From Sacculina carcini (Eukaryota; Arthropoda; Thecostraca; Sacculinidae), in NCBI GenBank assembly GCA_916048095.2, contig OU696594.1, positions 5,363,281-5,427,280 of the forward strand: a stretch of 64,000 nt of DNA, given 5' to 3'. Of the stretch, positions 35,301 to 46,645 are shown piece by piece. The position numbers were made by a program, and so were the translations under genes. A model generated the notes under the pieces. It made no database searches, had not been told where the DNA came from, and saw only the letters and a program-made list of their open reading frames with translations. The first letter of the stretch is position 1. The number at the start of each line of letters is the position of its first letter.

Positions 35301-35594
35301 TAGTTATTTGCTCTGGACATTTATTGCAAAGAACGAGCGGCTTTTATGATGCAATAAATTTACACGCGCCTTGTCACGTCGGCCATTGAGGTGGCGTAAT
35401 TGTTGCAAATTGTTGCAAATTGTTGCAAATGTCATGTGGTTAAGTAGATAGTTTGTAGTTGCTACAGGCTACACAAGAAAACATAAATAAAGTGTGGGCA
35501 AAACATACAAACGTGTTTATATAAATCAAACACACTAGTAATTTTCTCATTTCAACACAACATAAATAGTTAGTAAACCGCATTTTCTCTAACA

Positions 35595-36050
35595 TTGTGT
35601 GTGAGTGTGTGTGTGTGTGTTTGTGTTTGTGTGTATGTGTACGTGTGTATATGTGTGTATGTTTGTCTGTATTGTGCGCATGCGTGTGTGTGTATGTGTG
35701 TGTGTATATGTGTGTGTGTCTGTTTTGTTCGTATGTGTGTGTGTGTACGTGTGTATATGTGTGTGCGTGTGTGTGCGTGTGTGTATCTGTTTGTGTGTGT
35801 GTGTGTGGTCATCTGTTTGTTTGTGTGTGTGTGTGCTTGTGTGTGTATGTGTGCTTGTGTGTGTATGTATGTATGTGTGTATGTGTGCTTGTGTGTTTGT
35901 GTGTGTTTGTGTATGTTTGTGTGTGTGTATGTGTGTGTGTGTGTGTGTGTTTGTGTGCTTGACACACAAACACACACCTATTCACACACACACACACACA
36001 CAAACATACACAAGCACACATACATACACACACAAGCACTTATATATACA
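35595..36050. repeat. About 450 bp TG then CA array
   Basis: Interrupted TG for about 360 bp, then switching to CA at 35963 to 36040. The switch creates a large potential inverted repeat. Confidence 0.9.
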
Positions 36051-36760
36051 CTCTTTTATTAAATCAAGACAAACTTAGGACACATCCTCTTGAACTTGTG
36101 AAATATTACAGGTGAAATGAATGAATTTTAGAATGCAATATTTATGCTCACATCAAATGTGATTTATTGTGATTAAAAGTGTAGATTTTTGTGTCGAGGC
36201 TCGGGGGGATGACAGTCATCATGCATTAGTGTTCAAAGTTGACTCAGTTGGTCAATTACATGAGATCCTCAACCATTTTATGCCTAGTCAATTACAACAC
36301 ACACATACCTCAATGAAAAGTATATTGCATATAATTGCATACACACTTGTCGTGTATTGTTACTTTTTTTGCTATGCTGATTTCGATGAAAATTGTCGCG
36401 TAAAAGAAAACTGATTTGAATAGAATTTTAGCGTTGATAAAAAGAAAAATGCAAAAATACAAGTTTAACAGAGGTAATTACAAAAGGGTTATATCAAATA
36501 AAAATTTAGAAATTCCAAACTACAAGTGGAAATCATTTTCAAGTATAAATTTTCATTTTCTACAAATTCAGATATGTATTTGATGATGTTGTGATTTTTG
36601 TATTACAGTTTTTTGTGTGCATCAAACGAAAAGCTTTTATAAGCTTCCTTAAATCGAACGGACAATCTCAATAAAATACTCCAGAATAAATCAGCGATAA
36701 ACCGCCTAGCACAGAAGATTTATAGAAAAAGAACAGCTTCAAAATCAGTCAATCAATATT
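36051..36760. other. Upstream region of the GPCR gene
   Basis: AT-rich, without recognised elements. It should contain the promoter and 5' UTR of the receptor gene, but no motif can be assigned with confidence. Confidence 0.4.
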
Positions 36761-37498
36761 ATGTCAGACAACATCACCATGAAGTCTTTGGATGCGGAGA
36801 TCTTGAGCGACTGTGTTCTCCAGCTGACTGCCAACGATTCCAGCATCTCGGCAAATTTCAGCGAAATCTTCAACATCACCAGTGGTGAGGTACGTTTGGA
36901 GAACGTTCACTCCTGGCGAATTCCATCTGCCCTCCAAGAATGTGCATGCTATCATGGAAATATCAGCGACACGGACTTTGCCGCGCTGGCGTGTGCTCCC
37001 GAATCGCGCGATCTTGTCTTCCAGATCGTAAGCTGGACTTTGTATGTTCTGCTTATAATCCTAGCGGCTGGAGGCAACTCGATCTTGTGCTATGTGGTTC
37101 TTTCGTGCCGTCACATGCGCACACCAACCAACATCTACATCGCCAACATGGCTATCGGAGATCTGATGATGAGTGTTCTGTGTACTCCGTTGACGTTCGT
37201 CAACGTCATACTCCTGCGGTATTGGCCGTTCGGAGCGGCTATGTGTCGAATCGTGTCCTATCTCCAGGCGGTCTCCGTATTTGTATCGGCCTACACTTTG
37301 GTGGCCATCTCCATAGATAGACACAGAGCCATTGTGAAGCCCCTAAGCGTGAGATCTTCGCTATCGGAGTGTTGTCGGGTGATTGGTGTTGTGTGGATGC
37401 TAGCAGCTATCACCTGTCTTCCAATTGCCATCACTTCAACCACGCTCGTGCCCGATTCTCAATACTACCGCGTCCATCAGCTACACTTATGCCAAGAG
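36761..37498 (+). CDS. GPCR exon 1
   Basis: The start is the first ATG of the frame (MSDNITMKSL), giving a plausible glycosylated 83-residue ectodomain. It encodes TM1-TM4 and the ECL2 cysteine, ending HQLHLCQE. The donor GTGGGT is non-ideal, and a (GTAA)n array with many better-looking GTAAGT sites begins 18 bp later. Confidence 0.85.
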
Positions 37499-37872
37499 GT
37501 GGGTGTATATCTGTGTAAGTAAGTAAGTAAGTATGTAAGTAGGTAAGTAGGTAAGTAAGTAAGTAATTAAGTAAGTACGTGAGTAAGTAAGTAAGCAAGT
37601 AAGTAAGTATATAAATAAGTAAGTATGCAAGCAATCAAGTAAGTAAGTAAGTGAGTAAGTAACTAAGTAAGTAATTAAGCAATTATGTAAGTAATTGAAT
37701 AAGTAATTAATTAAGTAAGTACGTAAGTAAGTGGCTAACTAAGTAAGTGAATATATAAGTTAGTAAGTAAGTAAGTAAGTAAGTAAGTACGTAAGTAAGT
37801 ACGTAAGTAAGTGACTAACTAAGTAAGTGAATATATAAGTTAGTAAGTAAGTAAGTATGTAAGTAGGTAAGC

Positions 37873-37935
<63 letters not shown>

Positions 37936-40900
37936 TATGTAAGTAATTAATTAAGTACGTGAGTAAGTAAGTAAGCAAGTAAGTAAGTATATAAATAAGT
38001 AAGTATGCAAGCAATCAAGTAAGTAAGTAAGTGAGTAAGTAACTAAGTAAGTAATTAAGCAATTATGTAAGTAAATAAATAAGTAATTAATTAAGTAAGT
38101 AAGTAAGTACGTAAGTAAGTAAGTAAGTACTGATATGCTGCATACATAAAAAAATAAGAATAAACACTTTTTCAAGATTCATAACACACTACGCTATTTC
38201 AGTGAGTGTGTGTGTATGGGTGTGTGTATGTGTGTATGTTGTTACTAGTTGTTGTTACTAGTAGTATCGATAGTAATGAGTCAGACAGGCTCGTGACTGC
38301 CGCCTTCCAGTTATGTCGTATTTCTTCTTGAGAACATGATTGTTGTAGATTGATGAACAATATCGATAATTGCTAATTTATTCCAGGTTTCTATTTAGCT
38401 CTACTTTCGAAAACTAGATTTATGAACGCCCTATTTGTATACTACGTTTCTGTAGAACCAAAATGATGATTTCGGCTAGATTTGCGAAAAATTCAAACAA
38501 CCTCCAATTTTCAACAGGTTCTTTTCCAATAAGATATATATGTATAAACTGTGATCAAATATGATCTAATGTTGTATCTTCTAGTGATGGTAAGCGCTTG
38601 TGTGTATGTGTGTGTGTGTGTGTGTCTGTATGTCAGGTTTGGAGAGGGCAGGATGGGCGGTACTACACCGTTCTTGTGGTGCTCTTGCAGTTTGTACTTC
38701 CTGTCGCAGCTTTGGCCATCACCTACGGAAGCATCGCACTCGAGATTGGAAGACAAAATCGAGCCGTCCATGTTGGAGCCAACGAATCGGCCCGCCATAT
38801 TCATCTCGCTCGAGCCAAGCGCAGAGTCAGTGTTCTGTTGCAGATTGCAAGAAACAAACAAGCAAACAAATCGTGCATTTGATATTGCACACTATCACAC
38901 ACTATCAATCATGCAATATATATGTGATAAAGCGATGCAAAAGTGTTTATAAATTACATTGAAACAGAAAAACAAACTCAAACGAAAGAAATAGAAAAGC
39001 GGATAGGATAGGATCAGAGGATGTGAACTGAAGCAAACACACAAAGCAAGGCAAAATATAGCCCAGATTGATAGTTGTAATTTTAGTTGTAGTCCCAGAC
39101 TGAAAACAACTCCAAGACTAGAAGGATCAGATACGTACAGCTATATAACAACAACAACAACAACAACATATATTTAATATAGCGCACATATTCATAAACA
39201 GGCGCAAAAAAACACAACCGACAGGAACATCACAGCGAGCAGGGAGTAGGCACAACTAGAAGAATGAAAAGACGTTTGTAAAACTGGAAGCATGCTAGAT
39301 GGCCGTTGGCTATCATCTAGCTCATCCGCCCTTGAAACGAATAACACATGAGTATAACATACGATATAAAAACGATATAACACATGAGGTCTTAGCCGGG
39401 GATGCAAACCTGGCTCCTAAAAGTTGCGAGGATTTCTGTGAAAATTCTGAGAAAATATGCTTTATATTTTTCCTGGGGACAACTTTATTTTAATCCTCTT
39501 AAAAAGTTAAAGGTTAAAGACCTCAAGTGACAGTTGCTACACGGGAAGAAGTCGAAGCTTATGAACACACACAGGTGTGTCCCGTGCAGCTCGCTGCCAC
39601 CGCAGAACCAATCTTATCCACGCTATGACACCACAAGAACTGAAGACGTATTAGAGAGGGCCACCTCCCCAGAATGCATGACACAACACATGACTGATAT
39701 CTGGTACCATTATTTACTGCTGGGTGGACAGGGACTGTTGGATTATAGATTTCGCCCAAAGAAATTCTCCTCCGCCGGGATTCGAGCCACGGATGCGGAT
39801 GTGCTGCCACTACACCACTGTTAATTAACCTTGGCCCTATTGAGGACGACTAGATTTTCTTAAGGGACCGCAGGAGGAAACTGAAAACAATGGAAGTGTC
39901 ACCATGTTTTTTCTCGAGCCACAAAAGATTTATGTTGACACAAGTTGTCGGAGAAGTCTAGAGAGGTCACGCCACTAACATCCATCTGTATTTGGGACCA
40001 CAAGGACTTCTAAGAGGACCAAAGACTGCTTCTGGAAGTTCAAGGGTTGTTTATGGGGAGGTCACAAAGACTCGCATTGTGTTGAAGGGAGCCAAAGTAT
40101 TGAAAAGGTTGAGAAGGACTGCGTTATAGGTAATATACAGGACTGTTATTATATTATTATATGTTGTTTGTTTTGTCTGACAGACAATAATAATTATGAT
40201 GGTCGTAATGGCTGTGTTTATTGGCTGCTGGCTGCCACATCATATTCTACAGGTAAGTGTCTTTTTAACACGCTAGACCTGTGGTTCTTAAACTGTATTA
40301 TTATTATTATTATTATTATTAATTACAGGCAAATCCAGTAGCATGGGGGAAGAGTGCAAGCACTATTACCACCCTAAGGTGGCCCTATGTACCGGAAGCG
40401 CCCAAAAGATTCAGAGAGAAAGAGAGTTCGAAGAGAAAAAAGTCTAGAAAGAGAGTTGGAAAGAAAATAATAAATAAATAACAATAAATAATAAACCATC
40501 ATCCGATAACGATCCATAATGTCACTCCGCCCACGTTCCTCAATAAATAATAACAATCAACAACGAATATGTGATTCAGTAAATAACAGCCATCAATAAA
40601 TAAGAATAAACAGTAATAAATAAGTAATAAATAACAATCAAGAACAATACATATGATTCAATAAGAAACATCCAACAATAAATATAAATATGATTCAATA
40701 AGTAACAACAACACAAATAAATATGATTCAATAAACAATAACACCAATAAATATGATTCAATAAACAACAACAACAATAAATATTATTCAATAAACAGCA
40801 ACAACAATAAATATGATTCAATAAACAACAACAACAATAAATATGATTCAATAAACAGCAACAACAATAAATATGTAGAAAATTGAAATGAATTGAAATT

Positions 40901-43481
40901 ATGTAGAAAAATGTAGAAAATTCCCCTGTCTGGTGGGGAATGGAAGAGTTGTCAAGTGGGAAACTAAAGGTCGGACAGAACAGGACAATTATGTGTGTGT
41001 GTTTATCAATTCAAATTTGTTTATTTTTGCTTCTAATCACCTCTAATGGCAATTACTTTATGATGTAACAACTGAATTTATTGAATTTATCAGAGCCGTT
41101 TTAGTGTGGAAAAAGATAAACGGTGTTCTGAGCTACTTTGAATAGCGAAAGAAATGCATAATTATGGGTGATACATGTATAGAGACAGATTAATAACTGT
41201 GTTAAGTTTCGTCTAACTGCGTCTATGGGAAGTGGTTTAGGGGGATTCCTTAGTGAACGCCGCTAGTATATCATGTCTTTCAAAGAAATATATAAATTGA
41301 TATGATTGAGGTTTAATTTGGCGTTAATTCAGCTTTCTTTGACGAGTTGTGTTGTTTAAGTTATTTAGCGGTCATATATCATGTGATTTATACATGCCAC
41401 CCACTTTCTATGCAAATTTCTACCAAACCCTTATACGCACACACGCGTCCTCACACTATATGATCTTGTGTGTGTTTATTAAACACACACACAGAGCGAA
41501 AGAGAGTGTAAATTCAACTCAGAGAATTGCAGAGAAATTCAGAAAATAATAATTGAAAGTTTTGGTTATTATAAAGATTATGTTTTCCATATATCTATAT
41601 ATATTTGTGTGTGTTTATATATCTTTACGTTTATATGTCTGAGTTTCTCCATATTTTTTGTTCAAGTGTTTACATCTGTGTCACTGTATTAATGTCCATG
41701 TTTAAATTAAATATCCAAGCCTATATACACAAGTTTTTCTATGCCTGAAATTCTATGTCCATTATTTCTATGTTCTTATTGTATTTTTATGTAGTATAAA
41801 GTAAAAAATTCTGGTGATTATAATGTATTGTTACTTGCGTCTATGAATATGTTATTTATGTAGATCAGTATGTTACTTATGCCTATATATATCCATATGT
41901 TACTGACACTTATCCGTATATTACTTATGCCTATCCGTCTGTTCGTCAGATTATTTTCGACTTCTTTGATGGACCGCTTGAGTGGCCGGGAATATTGTAC
42001 GTATACACTGCATGTCATTGGCTCAGTATGTCTTCGTGTCTGTGGAACGCTGTCATATATTGCATCATGAACGCCAACTTTCGCTGTGGTTTTGCCAGTG
42101 CTTGTAGGGAGTAAGTCCGACGTACTATTACAATAACTCAACAATCTCAACAACAACACAAATCAGAAAACACACTCACACGCGAAAACAAGGTGCATCT
42201 GGCCAGGTTGAGATGCGGTCATCATCCTGCCCTTCTGTCCTATCAGAAAAGGCTGAATGACGCAATCGATGACACCTGTGTCCAGATTGCAATTCAGCAG
42301 CACACACCATCACACACACACATCATGGAACACTGCACAGCACACACACAACTCAGACGCCAACACACAATCAATTCCATCAGGGACCTGTGGAACAGCC
42401 CGGTCACAGTGCCGTGTCTTTCCTCAGCAGCTCGAGGCTGCTCGGCCAAACAACCTGAGGAACGTCAACAACAACAACAATAATATCAACTTAACGAAGG
42501 TCCGGGCCACTTTTCAGGCCTGAAATACTAGGTTTTAGTTGTACAGTACCCCAATATGCCCTCCCCGAATTTTCAACTTTTCAGTCCGGTAGTATTTTTC
42601 AAATGATCTGTTTGTTCCACATATAGAATATGTTTAAAAGTTTGTCCTTCTCTAACATTTACGTGTTAATTTAAGTTTTTTTCATAGAACTGTTGCACAT
42701 ATTTGTACTTTATTAACATTGATATGTATCATACTTAAATGAAGCTTGTTCTTTTAGATTAATACATAATTGAACTGGACTTTTTCATCCTGAAATGAAT
42801 CTGTTCATTAAGCCCACCATTTAAGTTATGGAGTAGAATTTTTGATAAAAATATGGAATTTTCGAAAAAATACTCTCTTTCTGATATAAATATTTTTTTT
42901 TTATGCTGTAATATTCATTGAATTAATGTTGTCAGTTTTTGTGATCTGATCTCGTGTGTGGACAATGATCACACAAGATCAACTCGGCGATCCACAAGTC
43001 GTTTCGCCTCTTCGATCTCACGAACGCATCGCAGGAACCAAGCGGTTCCGTCGCCGAATCCGGAAACCGGAATCCGGACCACCGCAGCCATTCTTCCAGG
43101 ATCGATAGGATCCAACACAAGACGACAGACTATTTCACGTTTGCATAGGTACCACAAACAAATGGCTCAATAATCAACGTTGCAACATCTTGCAGATTGC
43201 AGCTTATCAGTGATATCTTGCAACAATTCCAAGCTAAATATATTATTCATTCAATTTACATCTTATACATTAATCCGCATATATTGCATATTTTTTTATA
43301 TAAAATAGCATAGGTTAGAAAAAATGTATACTGAACCATATCTCACATACAAATATAGCCATAGATAATTATTTAGCTATATATTTTATAAAACCAACAA
43401 TTATTTGATGTTATTTAGCCTTTGACGAAGGAAAAATGTTTCTCCCATGTATTTGGTGGTTTATGCTTGTGTGTTTGTCTC

Positions 43482-43513
<32 letters not shown>

Positions 43514-45829
43514 TGCTTGTGTGTGTGTTTCCTTATTGCATGAACCGAAGGTAGTGAGGAACACTAGACTTTTGATTTTGCAGGATTTGTTTATGATAAT
43601 TGTTTTTTTAATTCTGTTACAGATAAATCAATATCCAACCCGCATGCATCGGTTAAATTGCCTCTGAATATTTATTTTCCACTGCCAATATTATGAGAAT
43701 GAAAATATATATAATTATTTCACATCGAATCGCAACATTTTGCAACTTCAAAAACGAAAATAATTTGATTTGAAGGTGCTCTGAGTTGACAATCGCGCGT
43801 AAGATTGTCCAATATCTCTCTTTGCTGTTGACCTTGGCTACATTTATATTGAGAAATAAATTTAGAATTGGCAACAGTAGTTTACCGGAATGAAATAAAT
43901 GTCAAATCCCGTTAACAACTCTATCAAATGTATCTAATACAATGTACCGTCTATTTGAGAGGCACCCTCTAATTGAACGTCACTACGGGGGAAGGTTTGA
44001 TAAATAGAACTGCATGTCACTTAAATAGAGCTTTTACGCTAATATACATCTCATATAGCTTTATAGCACCTCTGTTATACGTGGATATTTAATGTCCCTT
44101 ACATATTCATCCGATAACAATAATATACAATGATATGTATATACGACTATACTAGTGAGATCGAATTTGGCCATCAATCAAATTATTTCTGATCGTTCTG
44201 ATCACATTTTCGTTTGATATTCTTTCTGTTTATACTTGTATTACCAATTCAAGGAGGTCCGTGGTTCGAATCCCGGAGGAGGATAATTTCTTAGGGCGAA
44301 TTCTATAATCCAACAGCCCCTGTCCACCTAGCAGTAAATGGTACCATATATCAGTCATGTGTTGTCATGTATTCTGGGTAGGTGGCTCTCTCTAATACGT
44401 CTTCCGTTCTTGTGGCGTCATAGCGTGGAGAGGGTTGGTTCTGCGGTGGCAGCGAGCTGCACGGGACACACCTGTGTGTGTTCATAAGCTTCGACTCATT
44501 CCCGTGTAGCAGCTGTCACTTGAGGCATTCGACCTTTAACCTTCATAAATATACTCCTAAATCAAGCCGTATGTTTGGTGGAGTCAGTTGGGCTTGTGTG
44601 TCTGTCCGAAATTACAGCTATCAGATCTTCTCTCGTGCATGGTCTTCGATCCGCAAGTAATTTGGTCACGTAATATAGACCAAATTAGCTGTCAGTACAG
44701 ATCAAATACCTTCTTACATTACATGTCATTGTGTCTATTAGCACGACAGCATAATAGGGTATTTGTCTATAACACGACAGCACATTATTGTAGAAGGACT
44801 GGATATTTCGATAGCAAAAGTCTTTCCTATAGCTTGACAGATTCTAAGCTCAACGGTGCAAAACTAAAAATAGCCCCAACAAAAATAAAAAATCACATTC
44901 CCCAGATACTAAGCTATTTCTTTAAAGGCTCCTAGACATTAGGAACAATTCTTGGATATATATAGATCAGTGGTTATTAACCTGTGGGGAATTCCCCTGT
45001 CTGGTGGGTAATGGAAGAGTTGCCAAGTGGGAAGCTAAAGGTCGGACAGAACAGGATAACTATGTGTGTGTTTTTATCAATTGAAATTTGTTTATTTTTG
45101 TTTCTAATGACCTTTAATGCCATTTACTTTATGATGTAACAACTGAATATATTCAATTTATCAGAGCTGTTGTATGGAAAATGAAGAGTTGGCTCATTAA
45201 GAAGTGGAGAATCAGTGAGAATAAAGGTTGAGAACCACTGGTCTAGACTAATTGCAAGACGCTAGAGAGACAAGACTTTTCAGTGGTTCCCAATCTGTGG
45301 TACGCGTAGGCCTTCAAGATGGTACGCATACAATTTCGGAGTGATAAACAATGATAACAGGACATGATTTCTGATGTGTTGTGAGCAAAGTAATGTCCCT
45401 CATTAACCAGCTGGTAGAGAAGAAGCATATAAACTACTCTCATTGAGTTGTTTTCTTCAGTTGATTTGTGTGTTCTACTTGTACAATTATGTAAATAAAG
45501 TGATATCTGATAGAACCGAGTTTCTCTGGAACCAGGTGGTACTCGGCGACTGTATTGGGACTTTCAATTGGTACTCGCTAGCAAAAACGTTGAGAACCAA
45601 AAGGATCTACTAAAGGGATTCGCTTCTGTTGTTTGACAGAGTACGTAGCGAACGTGAGGGATCTCGGGTGGTTTGTACCTTGGGCGCGGCACTTCCGTGT
45701 CAACCTGAACTCAACAGCCACACACCGTCCTGTGAACATATACCCATCGATAATTTGAATGGTGCTTGTCCAGCCAATGACATCTCAAGCACAACCAATG
45801 GCTGCGCAGTGACGGCTACCTACGTTTAG
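36761..45829 (+). CDS. RYamide/luqin-type neuropeptide GPCR, six exons
   Basis: Exons 36761-37498, 38637-38825, 40184-40252, 41950-42110, 42936-43148 and 45640-45829 join in phases 0-0-0-2-2 to about 519 residues. It is a plasma-membrane class A receptor, expected to bind an amidated neuropeptide and signal through G proteins. Seen: five N-glycosylation sites in the N terminus (N4, N25, N32, N38, N67), TM1 with GN (105-106), NMAIGD in TM2 (129-134), YWPFG and C172 before TM3, FVSAYTLVAISIDRHRAIV at the TM3 end, C244, TM5, CWLP in TM6 (324-327), and ACHWLSMSSCLWNAVIY in TM7. YWPFG, FVSAYTL and ACHWLSMS recall RYamide and luqin receptors. DRY is DRH, and NPxxY is NAVIY at 365-369. The tail ends TATYV, a class I PDZ-ligand pattern. 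A tachykinin- or NPY-like relative is the alternative. Confidence 0.85.
37513..38130 (+). repeat. About 600 bp (GTAA)n in GPCR intron 1
   Basis: Tetranucleotide repeat GTAAGTAAGTAA with point variants. A block of about 115 bp starting GTGAGTAAGTAAGTAAGCAA occurs twice (about 37578 and 37970), and a GTGAATATATAAGTTAG block also occurs twice. Thus it grew by segmental duplication as well as slippage. Every unit resembles the splice donor consensus. Confidence 0.95.
38637..38825 (+). CDS. GPCR exon 2
   Basis: Acceptor TCTGTATGTCAG directly after a TG tract, donor GTCAGT, 63 codons. It encodes the end of ECL2 (VWRGQDGRYY), TM5 (VLVVLLQFVLPVAALAITYG) and the third intracellular loop to LARAKRR. 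Confidence 0.85.
38900..39500. other. GPCR intron 2, left part
   Basis: No exon seen. (AAC)n at 39149-39167. Composition is A-rich. Confidence 0.4.
39507..39832 (-). mobile_element. tRNA-Val-derived SINE, near full length
   Basis: From the AAAGGTTAAAGACCTCAAGTG tail to a decayed tRNA-like head (GTGGTGTAGTGG, GCTCGAATCCCGGCGG). The anticodon arm is damaged. It lies antisense in GPCR intron 2. Confidence 0.85.
40184..40252 (+). CDS. GPCR exon 3
   Basis: Small 69-bp exon between TTTTGTCTGACAG and CAG|GTAAGT, phase 0 on both sides. It encodes the TM6 core TIIIMMVVMAVFIGCWLPHH. Its size explains why it has no notable ORF of its own. Confidence 0.85.
40288..40520 (-). mobile_element. Dispersed retroelement 3' end, inverted copy
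   Basis: Reverse-complement relative of 24205-24420: (ATT)n, TAATTACAGGCAAATCC, TTACCACCCTAAGGTGGCCC, CGGAAGCGCCCAAAAGATTC and ACCATCATCCGATAACGATC. Homology covers about 230 bp. Confidence 0.7.
40575..40880. repeat. About 30-bp minisatellite in GPCR intron 3
   Basis: Degenerate units of ACAACAACAATAAATATGAT plus TCAATAA. The opposite strand is open as NHIYCCCCLL repeats, which is a by-product. Confidence 0.85.
40915..41125 (+). mobile_element. hAT-like MITE fragment
   Basis: TTCCCCTGTCTGGTGGGGAA, AAAGGTCGGACAGAACAGG, TG tract, AACAACTGAATTTATTG and TCAGAGCCGTTTTAGTGTGG. Both terminal repeats are missing. Confidence 0.7.
41126..41900. other. GPCR intron 3, right part
   Basis: No exon or element was seen. 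There are short CA and TATATC runs. Confidence 0.4.
41950..42110 (+). CDS. GPCR exon 4
   Basis: Acceptor GTCTGTTCGTCAG, donor GTAAGT, phase 0 in and phase 2 out. It encodes ECL3 (IIFDFFDGPLEWPGILYVY), TM7 with NAVIY and the start of the tail (NANFRCGFASACR). Confidence 0.85.
42193..42483 (+). pseudogene. LINE ORF2 terminal remnant in GPCR intron 4
   Basis: One frame reads VHLARLRCGHHPALLSYQKR, then NDAIDDTC and HIMEHCTAHTQLRR, ending in a Gln run. L-x-R-L-R-x-G-H plus a late H-x4-C pattern identify the end of a Jockey/I-like ORF2. The expected C-x2-C is partly lost. Confidence 0.65.
42936..43148 (+). CDS. GPCR exon 5
   Basis: Acceptor AATTAATGTTGTCAG restores the frame after exon 4 (RDFCDLISCVDNDHTRS). 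The tail is rich in Ser, Thr and Arg with possible phosphorylation sites. The donor CATAG|GTACCA leads in phase 2 to exon 6. If it is not used, the frame stops at 43171-43173 (KQMAQ), giving a shorter receptor. Confidence 0.7.
43174..44250. other. GPCR intron 5, left part
   Basis: AT-rich with one TG tract at 43478-43530. No gene was found. Confidence 0.4.
44251..44544 (+). mobile_element. tRNA-Val-derived SINE, forward copy
   Basis: Starts within the head (GAGGTCCGTGGTTCGAATCCC), so box A is lost and box B is intact. It runs to TTCCCGTGTAGCAGCTGTCAC and ends GACCTTTAACCTT, which defines the SINE 3' tail. Confidence 0.85.
44588..44935 (+). pseudogene. Unrecognised open frame, possible transposon piece
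   Basis: The frame includes LHYMSLCLLARQHNRVFVYN and RTGYFDSKSLSYSLTDSKLN, and stops after YFFKGS. Composition is plausible for a protein, but no family is recognised and no splice sites are evident. It lies between a SINE and a MITE. Confidence 0.25.
44968..45240 (+). mobile_element. Complete hAT-like MITE with internal TG
   Basis: CAGTGGTTATTAACC and GGTTGAGAACCACTG are terminal inverted repeats. The interior holds TTCCCCTGTCTGGTGGG, GTCGGACAGAACAGGA, a short TG tract and AACAACTGAATATATTC. The 8-bp flanks ATATAGAT and GTCTAGAC agree at 5 of 8 positions, as expected of an old hAT target duplication. This is the reference copy for the family. Confidence 0.85.
45281..45604 (+). mobile_element. 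Second hAT-like MITE type
   Basis: Starts CAGTGGTTCCCAATCTGTGG and ends near AACGTTGAGAACCAAAAGG. The GTGGTACGCG and GGTACTCGC sub-terminal repeats are inverted relatives. It ends about 35 bp before GPCR exon 6. Confidence 0.75.
45640..45829 (+). CDS. GPCR exon 6, C-terminal tail
   Basis: Acceptor CTTCTGTTGTTTGACAG, phase 2 in, 62 codons plus TAG. It encodes a Cys/Ser/Thr-rich tail (VRSEREGSRVVCTLG to NGCAVTATYV). The final T-Y-V fits a class I PDZ ligand. Higher GC than the flanks supports coding. The link to exon 5 rests on phase and splice motifs only. Confidence 0.55.
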
Positions 45830-46014
45830 ATGATTCGATGTCGGTGAGAAGAATATCAAACCAAATGTCCAATCAATATATCCGAAAAATCATTGTACTT
45901 GTCTATATTCCTCAAGGAGAAGCGTTTGTTGGGATATTGTTTGCTCTTTGAGTAAAAAAGCATATACTATGTAGAGACTTAGGAATTCACAGACTAAATA
46001 ATCGCTAGATTTCA

Positions 46015-46270
46015 GAGAGAGAGAGTGGGGAAAACTCCAAATGCAGGGACTAAGGAAGACCGAAATTCCTGAGACTCAGAAAGGCAGAAACCAAGAAAGT
46101 TCGAAATTCTAGAGGTTAAAAAAGCCTCAGGAATTCAGAGACTAAGGAAGACTAACGTTCCAGAGATTGAGAAAGACGTAGGAATTCAGAGTCTAAGAAA
46201 GACTGAGATTGCAAGATTCAGGAATTCAAAGACAAAGGAAGGCCAAAATTGCAGAATCTAAGAAATACCC
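46015..46270. repeat. Degenerate GGAATTCAGAGACTAAG repeat
   Basis: Purine-rich units resembling AGGAATTCAGAGACTAAGG at irregular spacing of about 40-60 bp. It looks like an eroded minisatellite. Confidence 0.6.
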
Positions 46271-46424
46271 GAAGAAATGTCTCCAAATCGATCCACAAGG
46301 ATAATTTCCAAAGGCATGCTGAAGACATCCTGTATCTTTCATGCAAATCTTTATAGTAGTCTTTATATCATTGCAAATCTTTTATAGTACTGTATTGTGT
46401 CACTTGGCTGCCAAAAATAGGGGT

Positions 46425-46645
46425 AGATTTGGGTAAAATTAGGGTAAAATTAGGATACAATTAGGGTAAAATTAGGGTAAAATTAGGGTAAAATTAGGGT
46501 GAAATTATGGTAAAATTAGGGTAAAATTGAGGGAAAATTAGGGTAAAATTAGGGTAAAGTTAGGGTAAAATGAGGGTAAAATTAGGGTGAAATTATTGTA
46601 AAATTAAGGTAAAATTAGGGTAAAATGAGGGTAAAAGTTGATTGG
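46425..46645. repeat. 11-bp (ATTAGGGTAAA)n array
   Basis: About 18 units, each containing TTAGGG followed by TAAAA, with variants such as TGAGGG. It shares the TTAGGG core of telomere repeats but the 11-bp period shows it is not a canonical telomere. Confidence 0.9.

Noticed and set aside
36169-36414. 81-codon ORF upstream of the GPCR
   Set aside because: AT-rich composition, no splice or family evidence.
37431-38175. - strand LTYLLTYLL repeat ORFs
   Set aside because: Translation of the (GTAA)n intronic repeat.
46425-46645. True telomere
   Set aside because: 11-bp period and interior position.
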